This document shows, piece by piece, positions 21,601-33,317 of a DNA stretch of 64,000 bases. Under the pieces are notes generated by a model, which saw nothing but the letters and a program-made list of their open reading frames with translations, was not told the DNA's origin and ran no database searches. The stretch covers positions 1 through 64,000 of the forward strand of contig JADANN010000374.1 in assembly GCA_018806985.1 (NCBI GenBank), read 5' to 3'. Origin of the DNA: Angiostrongylus vasorum. Its lineage: Eukaryota > Nematoda > Chromadorea > Rhabditida > Metastrongylidae. Made by a program: the position numbers and the translations under genes. Within the stretch, counting starts at the first letter, position 1; each line of letters opens with the position of its first letter.

Positions 21601-24560
21601 CCGTAGGTCTCGATGACGGCAAGAACCCCGAGAAAAGTCGTTCGACTCACGCGGATGTTGAAATTGTAATTATCGGATTCTAACTACAATACTGTTCCCC
21701 AAAGTGGCCACAACCCTGCGAATTATGTACAACCGGCAAACGTATCACAGAGTATTGGTAATGCTAGAAATGCCCTAGTGTCCAGTGGACAACTACCACT
21801 TCACTGTTCTCAAGAAGAAGGATCGTGCGTTGGTAGTGATATGGTGGTGTCAAACAGTCGAGAGCAAAACTCTGACCCTGGCAGGACTGGAACCTGTGAT
21901 GTTAGGTTCCGAAGTCCGACGCCTTATTCATTAGGCCACAACGCCCACCCACGTGAGGTCTTGAAATGAAATTCCGCGAAGCAGCCGTAGGTTCGATGAC
22001 GGCAAGAACCCCTGACAAAAGTCGTTCGACTCACGCGGATGTTGAAATTGTAATTATCGGATTCTAACTACAATACTGTTCCTCAAAGTGCCATAACCCT
22101 GCGAATTATGTACAATCGGCAAAAGCGTATCATAGAGTATTGTAATGCTAGAAATGCCCTAGGGTCCAGTGGACAACTACCATTTCACTGTTCTCAAGAA
22201 GAAGGATCGGCGTTGGTAGTGATATGGTGGTACAAACCGTCGAGAGCAAAACTCTCGACCCTGGCAGGACTGCGAACCTGAAATCTTCGGATCCGAAGTC
22301 CGACGCCTTATCCATTAGGCCACAACGCCACCCACGTGAGGTCTTGAAATGAAATTCCGCGAAGCAGCCATAGGTTCGATGACGGCAAGAACCCCTGAGA
22401 AAAGTCGTTCGACTCACGCGGATGTTGAAATTGTAATTATCGGATTCTAACTACAATACTGTTCTCCAAAGTGCCATAACCCCTGCGAATTACGTACAAT
22501 CGGCAAAACCTATCACAGAGTATTGGAATGCTAGAAATGCCCTAGTGTCCAGTGGACAACTACCACTTCACTGTTCTCAAGAAGAAGGATCGGCGTTGGT
22601 AGTGATATGGTGGTATAAACCAGTCGAGAGCAAAATTTCTCGACCCTGGCAGGACTCGAACCTGCAAATCTTCGGATCCGAAATCCGACGCCTTATCCAT
22701 TAGGCCACAACGCCACCCACATGAGGTCTTGAAATGAAATTCCGCGAAGCAGCCGTAGGTTCGATGACGGCAAGAACTCCCTGAGAAAAAGTCGTTCGAC
22801 TCCACGCGGATGTTGAAATTGTAATTATCGGATTCTAACTACAATACTGTTCCCCCAAAGGGCCATAACCCTGCGAATTATGTATAACCGGCAAACGTAT
22901 CACAGAGTGTTGGTATGCTAGAAATGCCCTAGTGTCCAGCTGGACAACTACCACTTTCACTGTTCTCAAGAAGAAGGATCGGCGTTGGTAGTGATATAGT
23001 GGTGATAAACAGTCGAGAGCAAAACTCTCGACCCTGGCAGGACTCGAACCTGAAATCTTCGGACGCGAAGTCCGACGCCTTATCCATTAGGCCACAACGC
23101 CACCCACGTGAGGTCTTGAAATGAAACTCCGCGAAGCAGCCGTAGGTTCGATGACGGCAAGAACCCCTGAGAAAAGTCGTTCGACTCACGCGCGATGTTG
23201 AAATTGTAATTATCGGATTCTAACTACAAATACTCTTCCCCAAAGTGCCACAACCCTGTGAATTATGTACAATCGGCAAACGTATCACAGAGCATTGAAA
23301 TGCTAGAAATGCCAGTGTCCAGTGGACAACTACCACTTCACTGTTCTCAAGAAGAAGGATCGGCGTTGGTAGTGATATAGTGGTATAAAATAAGTCAGAG
23401 CAAAATTTCTGGACCTTGGCAGGACTCGAACCTGAAATCTTCGGAACCGAAGTCCGACGCCTTATCCATTAGGCCACAACGCCACCCACGTGAGGTCTTG
23501 TAAATGAAATTCCGCGAAGCTGCCAGAGGGTTCGATGACGGCAAGAACCCCTGAGAAAAGTCGTTCGACTCACGCGGATGTTGAAATTGTAATTATCGGA
23601 TTCTAACTACAATACTGTTCCCCAAAGTGCCATAACCCTGAGAATTACGTACAATCGGCAAACCTATCACAGAGTATTGGAATGCTAGAAATGCCCTAGT
23701 GTCCAGTGGACAACTGCCATTTCACTGTTCTCAAGAAGAACGATCGGCATTGGTAGTGATATAGTGGTATAAACAGTCGAGAGCAAAAGTCTCGACCCTG
23801 GCAGTACTGGAACCTGAAATCTTCGGATCGCGAAGTCCGACGCCTCATCCATTAGGCCACAATGCCACCCACGTGAGGTCTTGAAATGAAACTCCGCGAA
23901 GCAGCCAGGGGTTTCGATGACGGCAAGAACCCCCTGAGAAAAAGCTCGTTCGACTCACGCGGATGTTGAAATTGTAATTATCGGATTCTAACTACAATAC
24001 TGTTCCCCAAAGTGCCATAACCCTGCGAATTATGTACAATCGGCAAACGTATCACAGAGTATTGGAATGCTAGAAATGCCCTAGTGTCCAGTGGACAACT
24101 ACCATTTCACTGTTCTCAAGAAGAAGGATCGGCATTGGTAGTGATATGGTGGTATAAACCGTCGAGAGCAAAAGTCTCGACCCTGGCAGTACTGGAACCT
24201 GTAAATCTTCGGATCCGAAGTCCGACGCCTTATCCATTAGGCCACAATGCCACCCACGTGAGGTCTTGAAATGAAACTCCGCGAAGCAGCCATAGGTTTC
24301 GATGACGGCAAGAACCCCTGAGAAAAGTCGTTCGACTCACGCGGAAGTTGAAATTGTAATTATCGGATTCTAACTACAATACTGTTCCCCAAAGTGCCAT
24401 AACCCTGCGAATTACGTACAATCGGCAAACGTATCACAGAGTATTGGAATGCTAGAAATGCCCTAGTGTCCAGTGGACAACTACCACTTCACTGTTCTCA
24501 GGAAGAAGGATCGGCATTGGTAGTGATATGGTGGTATAAACCGTCGAGAGGAAAATTTCT

Positions 24561-24633
24561 CGACCCTGGCAGGACTCGAACCTGTAATGTTCGGTTCCGA
24601 AATCCGACGCCTTATCCATTAGGCCACAAGGCC
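24561..24633 (-). pseudogene. tRNA-Arg(UCG) variant subfamily V, copy 1
   Basis: 73 nt with intact GGCCTTG acceptor, D arm and B box. The anticodon arm reads TCGGA-TTTCGGA-ACCGA, so pair 31-39 is A-A, and the T stem starts with ACAGG against CCTGC, so pair 49-65 is A-C. The anticodon is still TCG. It could be a weak gene or a recent pseudogene; the identical state in six copies argues against random decay. Confidence 0.65.
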
Positions 24634-26852
24634 ACCCACATAAAGTCTTGAAATCAAATTCGGCGGAGCAGCCAAAGGTTCGATGACGGCGAGAACCCCT
24701 GAAAAAACTCGTTCGACTCACGCGCAAGTTGAAATTGTAACTATCGGATTCTAACTACAATGCTGTACTCAAAGGGCCACAACCCTGCGAATTATGTATA
24801 ACCGCCAAACGTATCACAGAGTATTGGAATGCTAGAAATGCCCTAGTGTCCAGTGGACAACTGCCATTTCACTGTTCTCAAGAAGAAGGATCGGCATTGG
24901 TAGTGATATGAGTGGTATAAACCGTCGAGAGCAAAACTCTCGACCCTGGCAGAACTGGAACCTGTAATGTCGGATCCGAAGTCCGACGCCTTATCCATTA
25001 GGCCACAAGGCCACCCACATGAGGTCTTGAAATGAAATTCCGCGAAGCAGCCATAGGTTCGATGACGGCAAGAACCCCTGAGAAAAAGTCGTTCGACTCA
25101 CGCGGATGTTGAAATTGTAATTATCGGATTCTAACTACAATACTGTTCCCCAAAGTGCCATAACCCCTGCGAATTATGTACAATCGGCAAACGTATCACA
25201 GAGGGATTGTAAATGCTAGAAATGCCCTAGTGTCCAGTGGACAACTACCACTTCACTGTTCTCAAGAAGAAGGATCGGCGTTGGTAGTGATATAGTGGTA
25301 TAAACAGTCGAGAGCAAAACTCTCGACCCCTGGCAGTACTCGAACCTGAAATCTTCGGACCCGAAGTCCGACGCCTTATCCATTAGGCCACAACGCCACC
25401 CACGTGAGGTCTTGAAATGAAACTCCGCGAAGCAGCCGTAGGTTCGATGACGGCAAGAACCCCTGAGAAAAGTCGTTCGACTCACGCGGATGTTGAAATT
25501 GTAATTATCGGATTCTAACTACAAATACTCTTCCCCAAAGTGCCACAACCCTGTGAATTATGTACAATCGGCAAACGTATCACAGAGCATTGAAATGCTA
25601 GAAATGCCAGTGTCCAGTGGACAACTACCACTTCACTGTTCTCAAGAAGAAGGATCGGCGTTGGTAGTGATATAGTGGTATAAAACTAAGTAGAGCAAAT
25701 TTCTGGACCTTGGCAGGACTCGAACCTGAAATCTTCGGAACCGAAGTCCGACGCCTTATCCATTAGGCCACAACGCCACCCACGTGAGGTCTTGAAATGA
25801 AATTCCGCGAAGCAGCCAGTAGGGTTCGATGACGGCAAGAACCCCTGAGAAAAGTCGTTCGACTCACGCGGATGTTGAAATTGTAATTATCGGATTCTAA
25901 CTACAATACTGTTCCCCAAAGTGCCATAACCCTGAGAATTACGTACAATCGGCAAAACCTATCACAGAGTATTGGAATGCTAGAAATGCCCTAGTGTCCA
26001 GTGGACAACTGCCATTTCACTGTTCTCAAGAAGAACGATCGGCACTGGTAGTGATATAGTGGTATAAACAGTCGAGAGCAAAAAGTCTCGACCCTGGCAG
26101 TACTGGAACCTGAAATCTTCGGACGCGAAGTCCGACGCCTTATCCATTAGGCCACAATGCCACCCACGTGAGGTCTTGAAATGAAACTCCGCGAAGCTGC
26201 CAGGGGTTTGATGACGGCAAGAACCCCTGAGAAAAAGTCGTTCGACTCACGCGGATGTTGAAATTGTAATTATCGGATTCTAACTACAATACTGTTCCCC
26301 AAAGTGCCATAACCCTGCGAATTACGTACAATCGGCAAACGTATCACAGAGTATTGGAATGCTAGAAATGCCCTAGTGTCCAGTGGACAACTACCACTTT
26401 CACTGTTCTCAGGAAGAAGGATCGGCATTGGTAGTGATATGGTGGTATAAACCGTCGAGAGCAAAACTCTCGACCCTGGCAGGACTGGAACCTGTAAATC
26501 TTCGGATCCGAAGTCCGACGCCTTATCCATTAGGCCACAATGCCACCCACGTGAGGTCTTGAAATGAAACTCCGCGAAGCAGCCATAGGGTTCGATGACG
26601 GCAAGAACCCCTGAGAAAAGTCGTTCGACTCACGCGGAAGTTGAAATTGTAACTATCGGATTCTAACTACAATACTGTTCCCCAAAGTGCCATAACCCTG
26701 CGAATTACGTACAATCGGCAAACGTATCACAGAGTATTGGAATGCTAGAAATGCCCTAGTGTCCAGTGGACAACTACCACTTCACTGTTCTCAGGAAGAA
26801 GGATCGGCATTGGTAGTGATATGGTGGTATAAACCGTCGAGAGGAAATTTCT

Positions 26853-26925
26853 CGACCCTGGCAGGACTCGAACCTGTAATGTTCGGTTCCGAAATCCGAC
26901 GCCTTATCCATTAGGCCACAAGGCC
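26853..26925 (-). pseudogene. tRNA-Arg(UCG) variant subfamily V, copy 2
   Basis: Same two mismatches as the copy at 24561, 2292 bp away (six units). The trailer is GAGGAAATTTCTCG on plus, so only T3 remains. Confidence 0.65.
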
Positions 26926-28758
26926 ACCCACATAAAAGTCTTGAAATCAAATTCGGCGGAGCAGCCAAAGGTTCGATGACGGCGAGAACCCCTGAAAAAA
27001 ACTCGTTCGACTCACGCGCAAGTTGAAATTGTAACTATCGGATTCTAACTACAATGCTGTACTCAAAGGGCCACAACCCTGCGAATTATGTATAACCGCC
27101 AAACGTATCACAGAGTATTGGAATGCTAGAAATGCCCTAGTGTCCAGTGGACAACTACCACTTTCACTGTTCTCAAGAAGAAGGATCGGCATTGGTAGTG
27201 ATATAGTGGTATAAACAGTCGAGAGCAAAACTCTCGACCCTGGCAGAACTGGAACCTGTGATGTTCGGTTCCGAAGTCCGACGCCTTATCCATTAGGCCA
27301 CAACGCCACCCACGTGAGGTCTTGAAATGAAACTCCGCGAAGCAGCCGTAGGTTCGATGACGGCAAGAACCCCTGAGAAAAGTCGTTCGACTCACGCGGA
27401 TGTTGAAATTGTAATTATCGGATTCTAACTACAATACTGTTCCCCAAAGTGCCATAACCCTGCGAATTATGTACAATCGGCAAACGTATCACAGAGGGTT
27501 GGTATGCTAGAAATGCCCTAGTGTCCAGTGGACAACTACCACTTCACTGTTCTCAAGAAGAAGGATCGGCGTTGGTAGTGATATAGTGGTATAAACAGTC
27601 GAGAGCAAAACTCTCGACCCTGGCAGGACTCGAACCTGAAATCTTCGGACGCGAAGTCCGACGCCTTATCCATTAGGCCACAACGCCACCCACGTGAGGT
27701 CTTGAAATGAAACTCCGCGAAGCAGCCGTAGGTTCGATGACGGCAAGAACCCCTGAGAAAAAGTCGTTCGACTCACGCGGATGTTGAAATTGTAATTATC
27801 GGATTCTAACTACAAAACTCTTCCCCAAAGTGCCACAACCCTGTGAATTATGTACAATCGGCAAACGTATCACAGAGCATTGAAATGCTAGAAATGCCAG
27901 TGTCCAGTGGACAACTACCACTTCACTGTTCTCAAGAAGAAGGATCGGCGTTGGTAGTGATATAGTGGTATAAAATAAGTAGAGCAAATTTCTGGACCCT
28001 GGCAGGACTCGAACCTGAAATCTTCGGAACCGAAGTCCGACGCCTTATCCATTAGGCCACAACGCCACCCACGTGAGGTCTTGTAATGAAATTCCGCGAA
28101 GCTGCCAGGGGTTTGATGACGGCAAGAACCCCTGAGAAAAGTCGTTCGACTCACGCGGATGTTGAAATTGTAATTATCGGATTCTAACTACAATACTGTT
28201 CCCCCAAAGTGCCATAACCCTGAGAATTACGTACAATCGGCAAAACCTATCACAGAGTATTGGAATGCTAGAAATGCCCTAGTGTCCAGTGGACAACTGC
28301 CATTTCACTGTTCTCAAGAAGAACGATCGGCACTGGTAGTGATATAGTGGTATAAACAGTCGAGAGCAAAAGTCTCGACCCTGGCAGTACTGGAACCTGA
28401 AATCTTCGGATCGCGAAGTCCGACGCCTTATCCATTAGGCTACAATGCCACCCACGTGAGGTCTTGAAATGAAACTCCGCGAAGCTGCCATGGGGTTTCG
28501 ATGACGGCAAGAACCCCTGAGAAAAGTCGTTCGACTCACGCGGATGTTGAAATTGTAACTATCGGATTCTAACTACAATACTGTTCCCCAAAGTGCCATA
28601 ACCCTGCGAATTACGTACAATCGGCAAACGTATCACAGAGTATTGGAATGCTAGAAATGCCCTAGTGTCCAGTGGACAACTACCACTTCACTGTTCTCAG
28701 GAAGAAGGATCGGCATTGGTAGTGATATGGTGGTATAAACCGTCGAGAGGAAATTTCT

Positions 28759-28831
28759 CGACCCTGGCAGGACTCGAACCTGTAATGTTCGGTTCCGAAA
28801 TCCGACGCCTTATCCATTAGGCCACAAGGCC
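28759..28831 (-). pseudogene. tRNA-Arg(UCG) variant subfamily V, copy 3
   Basis: Same variant, 1906 bp (five units) from the previous one, with the same short T3 trailer. Confidence 0.65.
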
Positions 28832-31044
28832 ACCCACATAAAGTCTTGAAATCAAATTCGGCGGAGCAGCCAAAGGTTCGATGACGGCGAGAACCCTGAA
28901 AAAACTCGTTCGACTCACGCGCAAGTTGAAATTGTAACTATCGGATTCTAACTACAATGCTGTACTCAAAGGGCCACAACCCCTGCGAATTATGTATAAC
29001 CGCCAAACGTATCACAGAGTATTGGAATGCTAGAAATGCCCTAGTGTCCAGTGGACAACTGCCATTTCACTGTTCTCAAGAAGAACGATCGGCATTGGTA
29101 GTGATAGAGTGGTATAAACAGTCGAGAGCAAAACTCTCGACCCTGGCAGAACTGGAACCTGTGATGTTAGGTTCCGAAGTCCGACGCCTTATCCATTAGG
29201 CCACAACGCCACCCACGTGAGGTCTTGAAATGAAACTCCGCGAAGCAGCCGTAGGTTCGATGACGGCAAGAACCCCTGAGAAAAGTCGTTCGACTCACGC
29301 GGATGTTGAAATTGTAATTATCGGATTCTAACTACAAAACTCTTCCCCAAAGTGCCACAACCCTGTGAATTATGTACAATCGGCAAACGTATCACAGAGC
29401 ATTGAAATGCTAGAAATGCCAGTGTCCAGTGGACAACTACCACTTCACTGTTCTCAAGAAGAAGGATCGGCGTTGGTAGTGATATAGTGGTATAAACTAA
29501 GTAGAGCAAATTTCTGGACCTTGGCAGGACTCAAACCTGAAATCTTCGGAACCGAAGTCCGACGCCTTATCCATTAGGGCCACAACGCCACCCACGTGAG
29601 GTCTTGAAATGAAACTCCGCGAAGCAGCCGTAGGGTTCGATGACGGCAAGAACCCCTGAGAAAAGTCGTTCGACTCACGCGGATGTTGAAATTGTAATTA
29701 TCGGATTCTAACTACAATACTGTTCCCCCAAAGTGCCATAACCCTGAGAATTACGTACAATCGGCAAACCTATCACAGAGTATTGGAATGCTAGAAATGC
29801 CCCTAGTGTCCAGTGGACAACTGCCATTTCACTGTTCTCAAGAAGAACGATCGGCACTGGTAGTGATATAGTGGTATAAACAGTCGAGAGCAAAACTCTC
29901 GACCCTGGCAGTACTGGAACCTGAAATCTTCGGACGCGAAATCCGACGCCTTATCCATTAGGCCACAACGCCACCCACGTGAGGTCTTGAAATGAAACTC
30001 CGCGAAGCTGCCAGGGGTTTGATGACGGCAAGAACCCCTGAGAAAAGTCGTTCGACTCACGCGGATGTTGAAATTGTAATTATCGGATTCTAACTACAAT
30101 ACTGTTCCCCAAAGTGCCATAACCCTGCGAATTACGTACAATCGGCAAACGTATCACAGAGTATTGTAATGCTAGAAATGCCCTAGTGTCCAGTGGACAA
30201 CTACCACTTCACTGTTCTCAGGAAGAAGGATCGGCGTTGGTAGTGATATGGTGGTATAAACCGTCGAGAGCAAAACTCTCGACCCTGGCAGGACTGGAAC
30301 CTGTGATGTTAGGTTCCGAAGTCCGACGCCTCATTCATTAGGCCACAACGCCACCCACGTGAGGTCTTGAAATGAAACTCCGCGAAGCAGCCGTAGGTTC
30401 GATGACGGCAAGAACCCCTGAGAAAAGTCGTTCGATTCACGCGGAAGTTGAAATTGTAACTATCGGATTCTAACAACTGCAATACTGTTCCCCAAAGTGC
30501 CATAACCCTGCGAATTATGTACAATCGGCAAACGTATCACAGAGTATTGGAATGCTAGAAATGCCCTAGTGTGCAGTGGACAACTACCACTTCACTGTTC
30601 TCAGGAAGAAGGATCGGCGTTGGTAGTGATATGGTGGTATAAACCGTCGAGAGCAAAACTCTCGACCCTGGCAGGACTGGAACCTGTGATGTTAGGGTTC
30701 CGAAGTCCGACGCCTCATTCATTAGGCCACAACGCCACCCACGTGAGGTCTTGAAATGAAACTCCGCGAAGCAGCCGTAGGTTCGATGACGGCAAGAACC
30801 CCTGAGAAAAGTCGTTCGACTCACGCGGATGTTGAAATTGTAATTATCGGATTCTAACTACAATACTGTTCCCCAAAGTGCCATAACCCTGCGAATTACG
30901 TACAATCGGCAAACGTATCACAGAGTATTGGAATGCTAGAAATGCCCTAGTGTCCAGTGGACAACTACCACTTCACTGTTCTCAGGAAGAAGGATCGGCA
31001 TTGGTAGTGATATGGTGGTATAAACCGTCGAGAGCAAAATTTCT

Positions 31045-31117
31045 CGACCCTGGCAGGACTCGAACCTGTAATGTTCGGTTCCGAAATCCGACGCCTTATC
31101 CATTAGGCCACAAGGCC
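31045..31117 (-). pseudogene. tRNA-Arg(UCG) variant subfamily V, copy 4
   Basis: Same variant, 2286 bp (six units) from copy 3; trailer with T4 (GAGCAAAATTTCTCG on plus). Confidence 0.65.
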
Positions 31118-31424
31118 ACCCACATAAAGTCTTGAAATCAAATTCGGCGGAGCAGCCAAAGGTTCGATGACGGCGAGAACCCCTGAAAAAAACTCGTTCG
31201 ACTCACGCGCAAGTTGAAATTGTAACTATCGGATTCTAACTACAATGCTGTACTCAAAGGGCCACAACCCTGCGAATTATGTATAACCGCCAAACGTATC
31301 ACAGAGTATTGGAATGCTAGAAATGCCCTAGTGTCCAGTGGACAACTACCACTTCACTGTTCTCAGGAAGAAGGATCGGCATTGGTAGTGATATGGTGGT
31401 ATAAACCGTCGAGAGCAAAACTCT

Positions 31425-31497
31425 CGACCCTGGCAGGACTCGAACCTGTAATGTTCGGTTCCGAAATCCGACGCCTTATCCATTAGGCCACAAGGCC
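31425..31497 (-). pseudogene. tRNA-Arg(UCG) variant subfamily V, copy 5
   Basis: Same variant, 380 bp from copy 4, with the perfect CGAGAG/CTCTCG trailer hairpin and T4. Confidence 0.65.
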
Positions 31498-31802
31498 ACC
31501 CACATAAAGTCTTGAAATCAAATTCGGCGGAGCAGCCAAAGGTTCGATGACGGCGAGAACCCTGAAAAAACTCGTTCGACTCACGCGCAAGTTGAAATTG
31601 TAACTATCGGATTCTAACTACAATGCTGTACTCAAAGGGCCACAACCCTGCGAATTATGTATAACCGCCAAACGTATCACAGAGTATTGGAATGCTAGAA
31701 ATGTCCTAGTGTCCACTGGACATGCACCGTTTCACTGTTCTCAAGGAGAAGGATCGGCATCGGCAGTGCTATAGTGGTATAAACCGTCGAGAGCAAAACT
31801 CT

Positions 31803-31875
31803 CGACCCTGGCAGGACTCGAACCTGTAATGTTCGGTTCCGAAATCCGACGCCTTATCCATTAGGCCACAAGGCC
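31803..31875 (-). pseudogene. tRNA-Arg(UCG) variant subfamily V, last array copy
   Basis: Same variant, 378 bp from copy 5, in the terminal array unit. This unit's spacer is more diverged (GTCCACTGGACATGCACC, TTGTGGAATGGGATTCC) and runs into non-array DNA at about 31978. Confidence 0.65.
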
Positions 31876-31975
31876 ACCCACATGAAGTCTTGTGGAATGG
31901 GATTCCGCGAAGCAGCCATGGGTTCGATGACGGCGAGAACCGCTGGAAAAACTCGTTCGACTTAGGCGGAAGTTG

Positions 31976-32445
31976 TAACGGCGCACAGCGCAAGAGTATG
32001 AAGAGGGTTCGCGGGAGTAGAGTGAATAAGAGCGAAGAATTGTTTACAAGGTACTTTAAACTTGGGTAATTAAACCTTTAGCCGTATATACATACTATTT
32101 ACACAATAATGCAATGGGGTTCGTAATGTATGTACTACAAATTACACGTGAAGTTGTTCAGTGGGTTTTTCACGTAAAAAATGCATTAACAATAGTGCAT
32201 GCTACTATGTAACGACACACAGCGGAAGAGTATGAAGAGGGTTCGCGGGAGTGAGTAACAGTGAAGAATTGTTTGGAAAGAACCTGCGAGCAATGGAAGT
32301 ATTTAACTTATGTTAACAACACAATGTGATTGCACGAGAATCAAGGATAACGTTAATGTATCAGCAATGCAAGAGCTAAGGATTACACTTAATATCATTA
32401 GTACCTAAGCAAAGGAATTTGTAAGGAAAGATCAAGCGGGAGGGA
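31976..32445. other. Array right flank with a ~70-bp direct duplication
   Basis: GTAACGGCGCACAGCG plus about 60 further bases at 31976-32050 are repeated with small changes at 32207-32280; both copies contain AAGAGTATGAAGAGGGTTCG. The first copy fuses directly to the last array unit at TTGTAACGG. The rest is AT-rich with no reading frame I can support. A segment near 32060 (CTTGGGTAATTAAACC) reappears inverted near 44785. Confidence 0.6.
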
Positions 32446-32451
32446 AATTGT

Positions 32452-32620
32452 AATGCAATTGGCAACGGCGAACTCCAATTCGTCGTCGGGCCAAATGACT
32501 GTGCTAGTGGGCGTGGCTACGTCCAAGCGACCGGCGCGCTCAATGGCCAGAACGGGACGTGGACGCAGGGCACGCACTCGGCGTTGTAGCAATGCGGTCA
32601 CCTTCGATCGACCCATAGGA
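32452..32620. other. GC-rich tract of unknown nature
   Basis: About 165 bp with clearly higher GC than its surroundings. Several frames are open on both strands. On minus a 73-codon frame starts with ATG at 32616 and has C/G-rich third positions. No domain is recognised. It could be an exon fragment carried by a transposon or a foreign insertion. Confidence 0.35.
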
Positions 32621-32639
32621 TGTATTTGTTAGGCAGATA

Positions 32640-33090
32640 GAGAATTCTCTATCTGATAGAGGAATCCTCTATAGAAGTTGAAGTTGTAATTTTCGGATTC
32701 TGACTACAATGCTGTTTCCAAACGACTACAACCTTGCGAACTAAGTACAATCGGCAAAAGTTTTACTACAATTGCTGTATGCTATAAATGTATTAGTCTC
32801 CAGTTCTGAAACACTGTGCCATAACTGGACAACTGCCGTTTCACTGTTCTCGAGAAGAAGGATCGGCGTGTTGGTCGTGATCTAGTGGCATTAACTACAG
32901 AGAGCAATACTCTGGGACATGGCAGGACTCGAACCTGCAATCTCCTGATCCGAAGTCCGGCGCCTTATCCATTAGGCCACAAGGCCACCCACGTTGGAAT
33001 GAGGTTCCGCGAAGCATCCAATGGTTCGATGACGGGCAAGAACCAGTAGAAAAGGTGGACTCAGGCAGGGGTTGAAATTGTAATTTAACA
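32640..33090 (-). repeat. Isolated, diverged copy of the tRNA-Arg unit
   Basis: The order of spacer landmarks matches an array unit: GAAGTTGTAATTTTCGG, the GAATGC region in altered form, TTCACTGTTCTCGAGAAGAAGG, tRNA, CCGCGAAGCA, GGTTCGATGACGG. Point differences are far more numerous than between array units, and extra bases occur. It looks like an old unit left outside the homogenised array. Confidence 0.8.
32914..32986 (-). pseudogene. Diverged tRNA-Arg(UCG) outside the array
   Basis: 73 nt with intact D arm, T arm, A and B boxes and loop CTTCGGA. The acceptor 3' strand CATGTCC mismatches GGCCTTG at two pairs, and the anticodon stem CCGGA/TCAGG has one G-A mismatch. No T4 follows within the first 15 bases (AGAGTATTGC). 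Probably inactive. Confidence 0.7.
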
Positions 33091-33094
33091 TGAA

Positions 33095-33205
33095 ACATAA
33101 ATAGAAGAAAGGTTTATTCGTCCTACGTTTTGACGTCTTCGTCTTCCGAAACCAACGAAAGGAAGACGAAGAAGTTGAAACGTTAGAAGAATAAACCTTT
33201 TTATC
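33095..33205. mobile_element. Inverted-repeat (MITE-like) element
   Basis: Left arm AAAGGTTTATTCGTCC...GTCTTCGTCTTCC and right arm GGAAGACGAAGAAG...AGAAGAATAAACCTTT are imperfect reverse complements over about 40 bp. The AACGTTTCGACGTCTTCG-type arm recurs at 35380, 35750, 38800, 53545 and 59960. Confidence 0.7.
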
Positions 33206-33317
33206 AAGTTCGTGTTAGCTTAATAGTCTAGGAAATAATGAATTATTTAATCTATGTACTATGTCTCAGTTCAAAAGAGGGATAAATGAGTCAACAGAAA
33301 CTATGCATCTGGCAAGC

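Larger units (their letters stand above)
1..31980 (-). repeat. Tandem array of ~380-bp units, each carrying a tRNA-Arg(UCG) gene or relic
   Basis: About 83 head-to-tail units follow one another without interruption, and the array enters the window at its left edge. In clean blocks the distance between successive tRNA starts is 380-384 bp. Each unit has, on the plus strand, a GTCC(A)CTGGAC palindrome, a spacer ending in a small hairpin, the minus-strand tRNA body, and about 200 bp of spacer ending in GAATGCTAGAAATG. All tRNAs point the same way. Shorter units of about 158 bp and 260 bp are recurrent deletion derivatives. Intact genes fill 1-1225, 4640-7260, 7790-12810 and 16220-18755; decayed genes fill the rest. 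Long open frames seen across units are by-products of repeat periodicity. Confidence 0.97.
18757..31980 (-). repeat. Long decayed tRNA-Arg block D4 (about 35 copies)
   Basis: Relics recur every ~380 bp from 18808 to 31803. The first nine follow the same variant order as D1 and D3 but with far fewer indels. From about 22 kb units share GACTCACGCGGATGTTG spacers, and tRNA bodies with anticodon loops CTTCGGT, CTTCGCG or CTTCGGA. Short copies with the unit start reduced to GAAATGCCAGTGTCC (near 23310, 25600, 27890, 29410) show a higher-order period of 5-6 units. Most acceptors are of the GGCGTTG class, mismatched to the 3' strand. Whether any copy is transcribed cannot be judged here. Confidence 0.85.

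Noticed and set aside
1..31980. Dozens of open frames of 60-188 codons on both strands, with recurring strings such as MDKASDFGSEDCRFESC
   Set aside because: They repeat with the 380-bp unit, cross the tRNA body and its hairpin, and the recurring peptide is the tRNA-Arg gene read in a protein frame. They are not genes.
1..31980. CRISPR array
   Set aside because: The whole 380-bp unit is repeated, with no short direct repeat separated by unique spacers, and the sequence is eukaryotic.
1..31980. 5S rRNA or spliced-leader RNA array
   Set aside because: No 5S or spliced-leader sequence is seen; the conserved core folds as tRNA-Arg(UCG).
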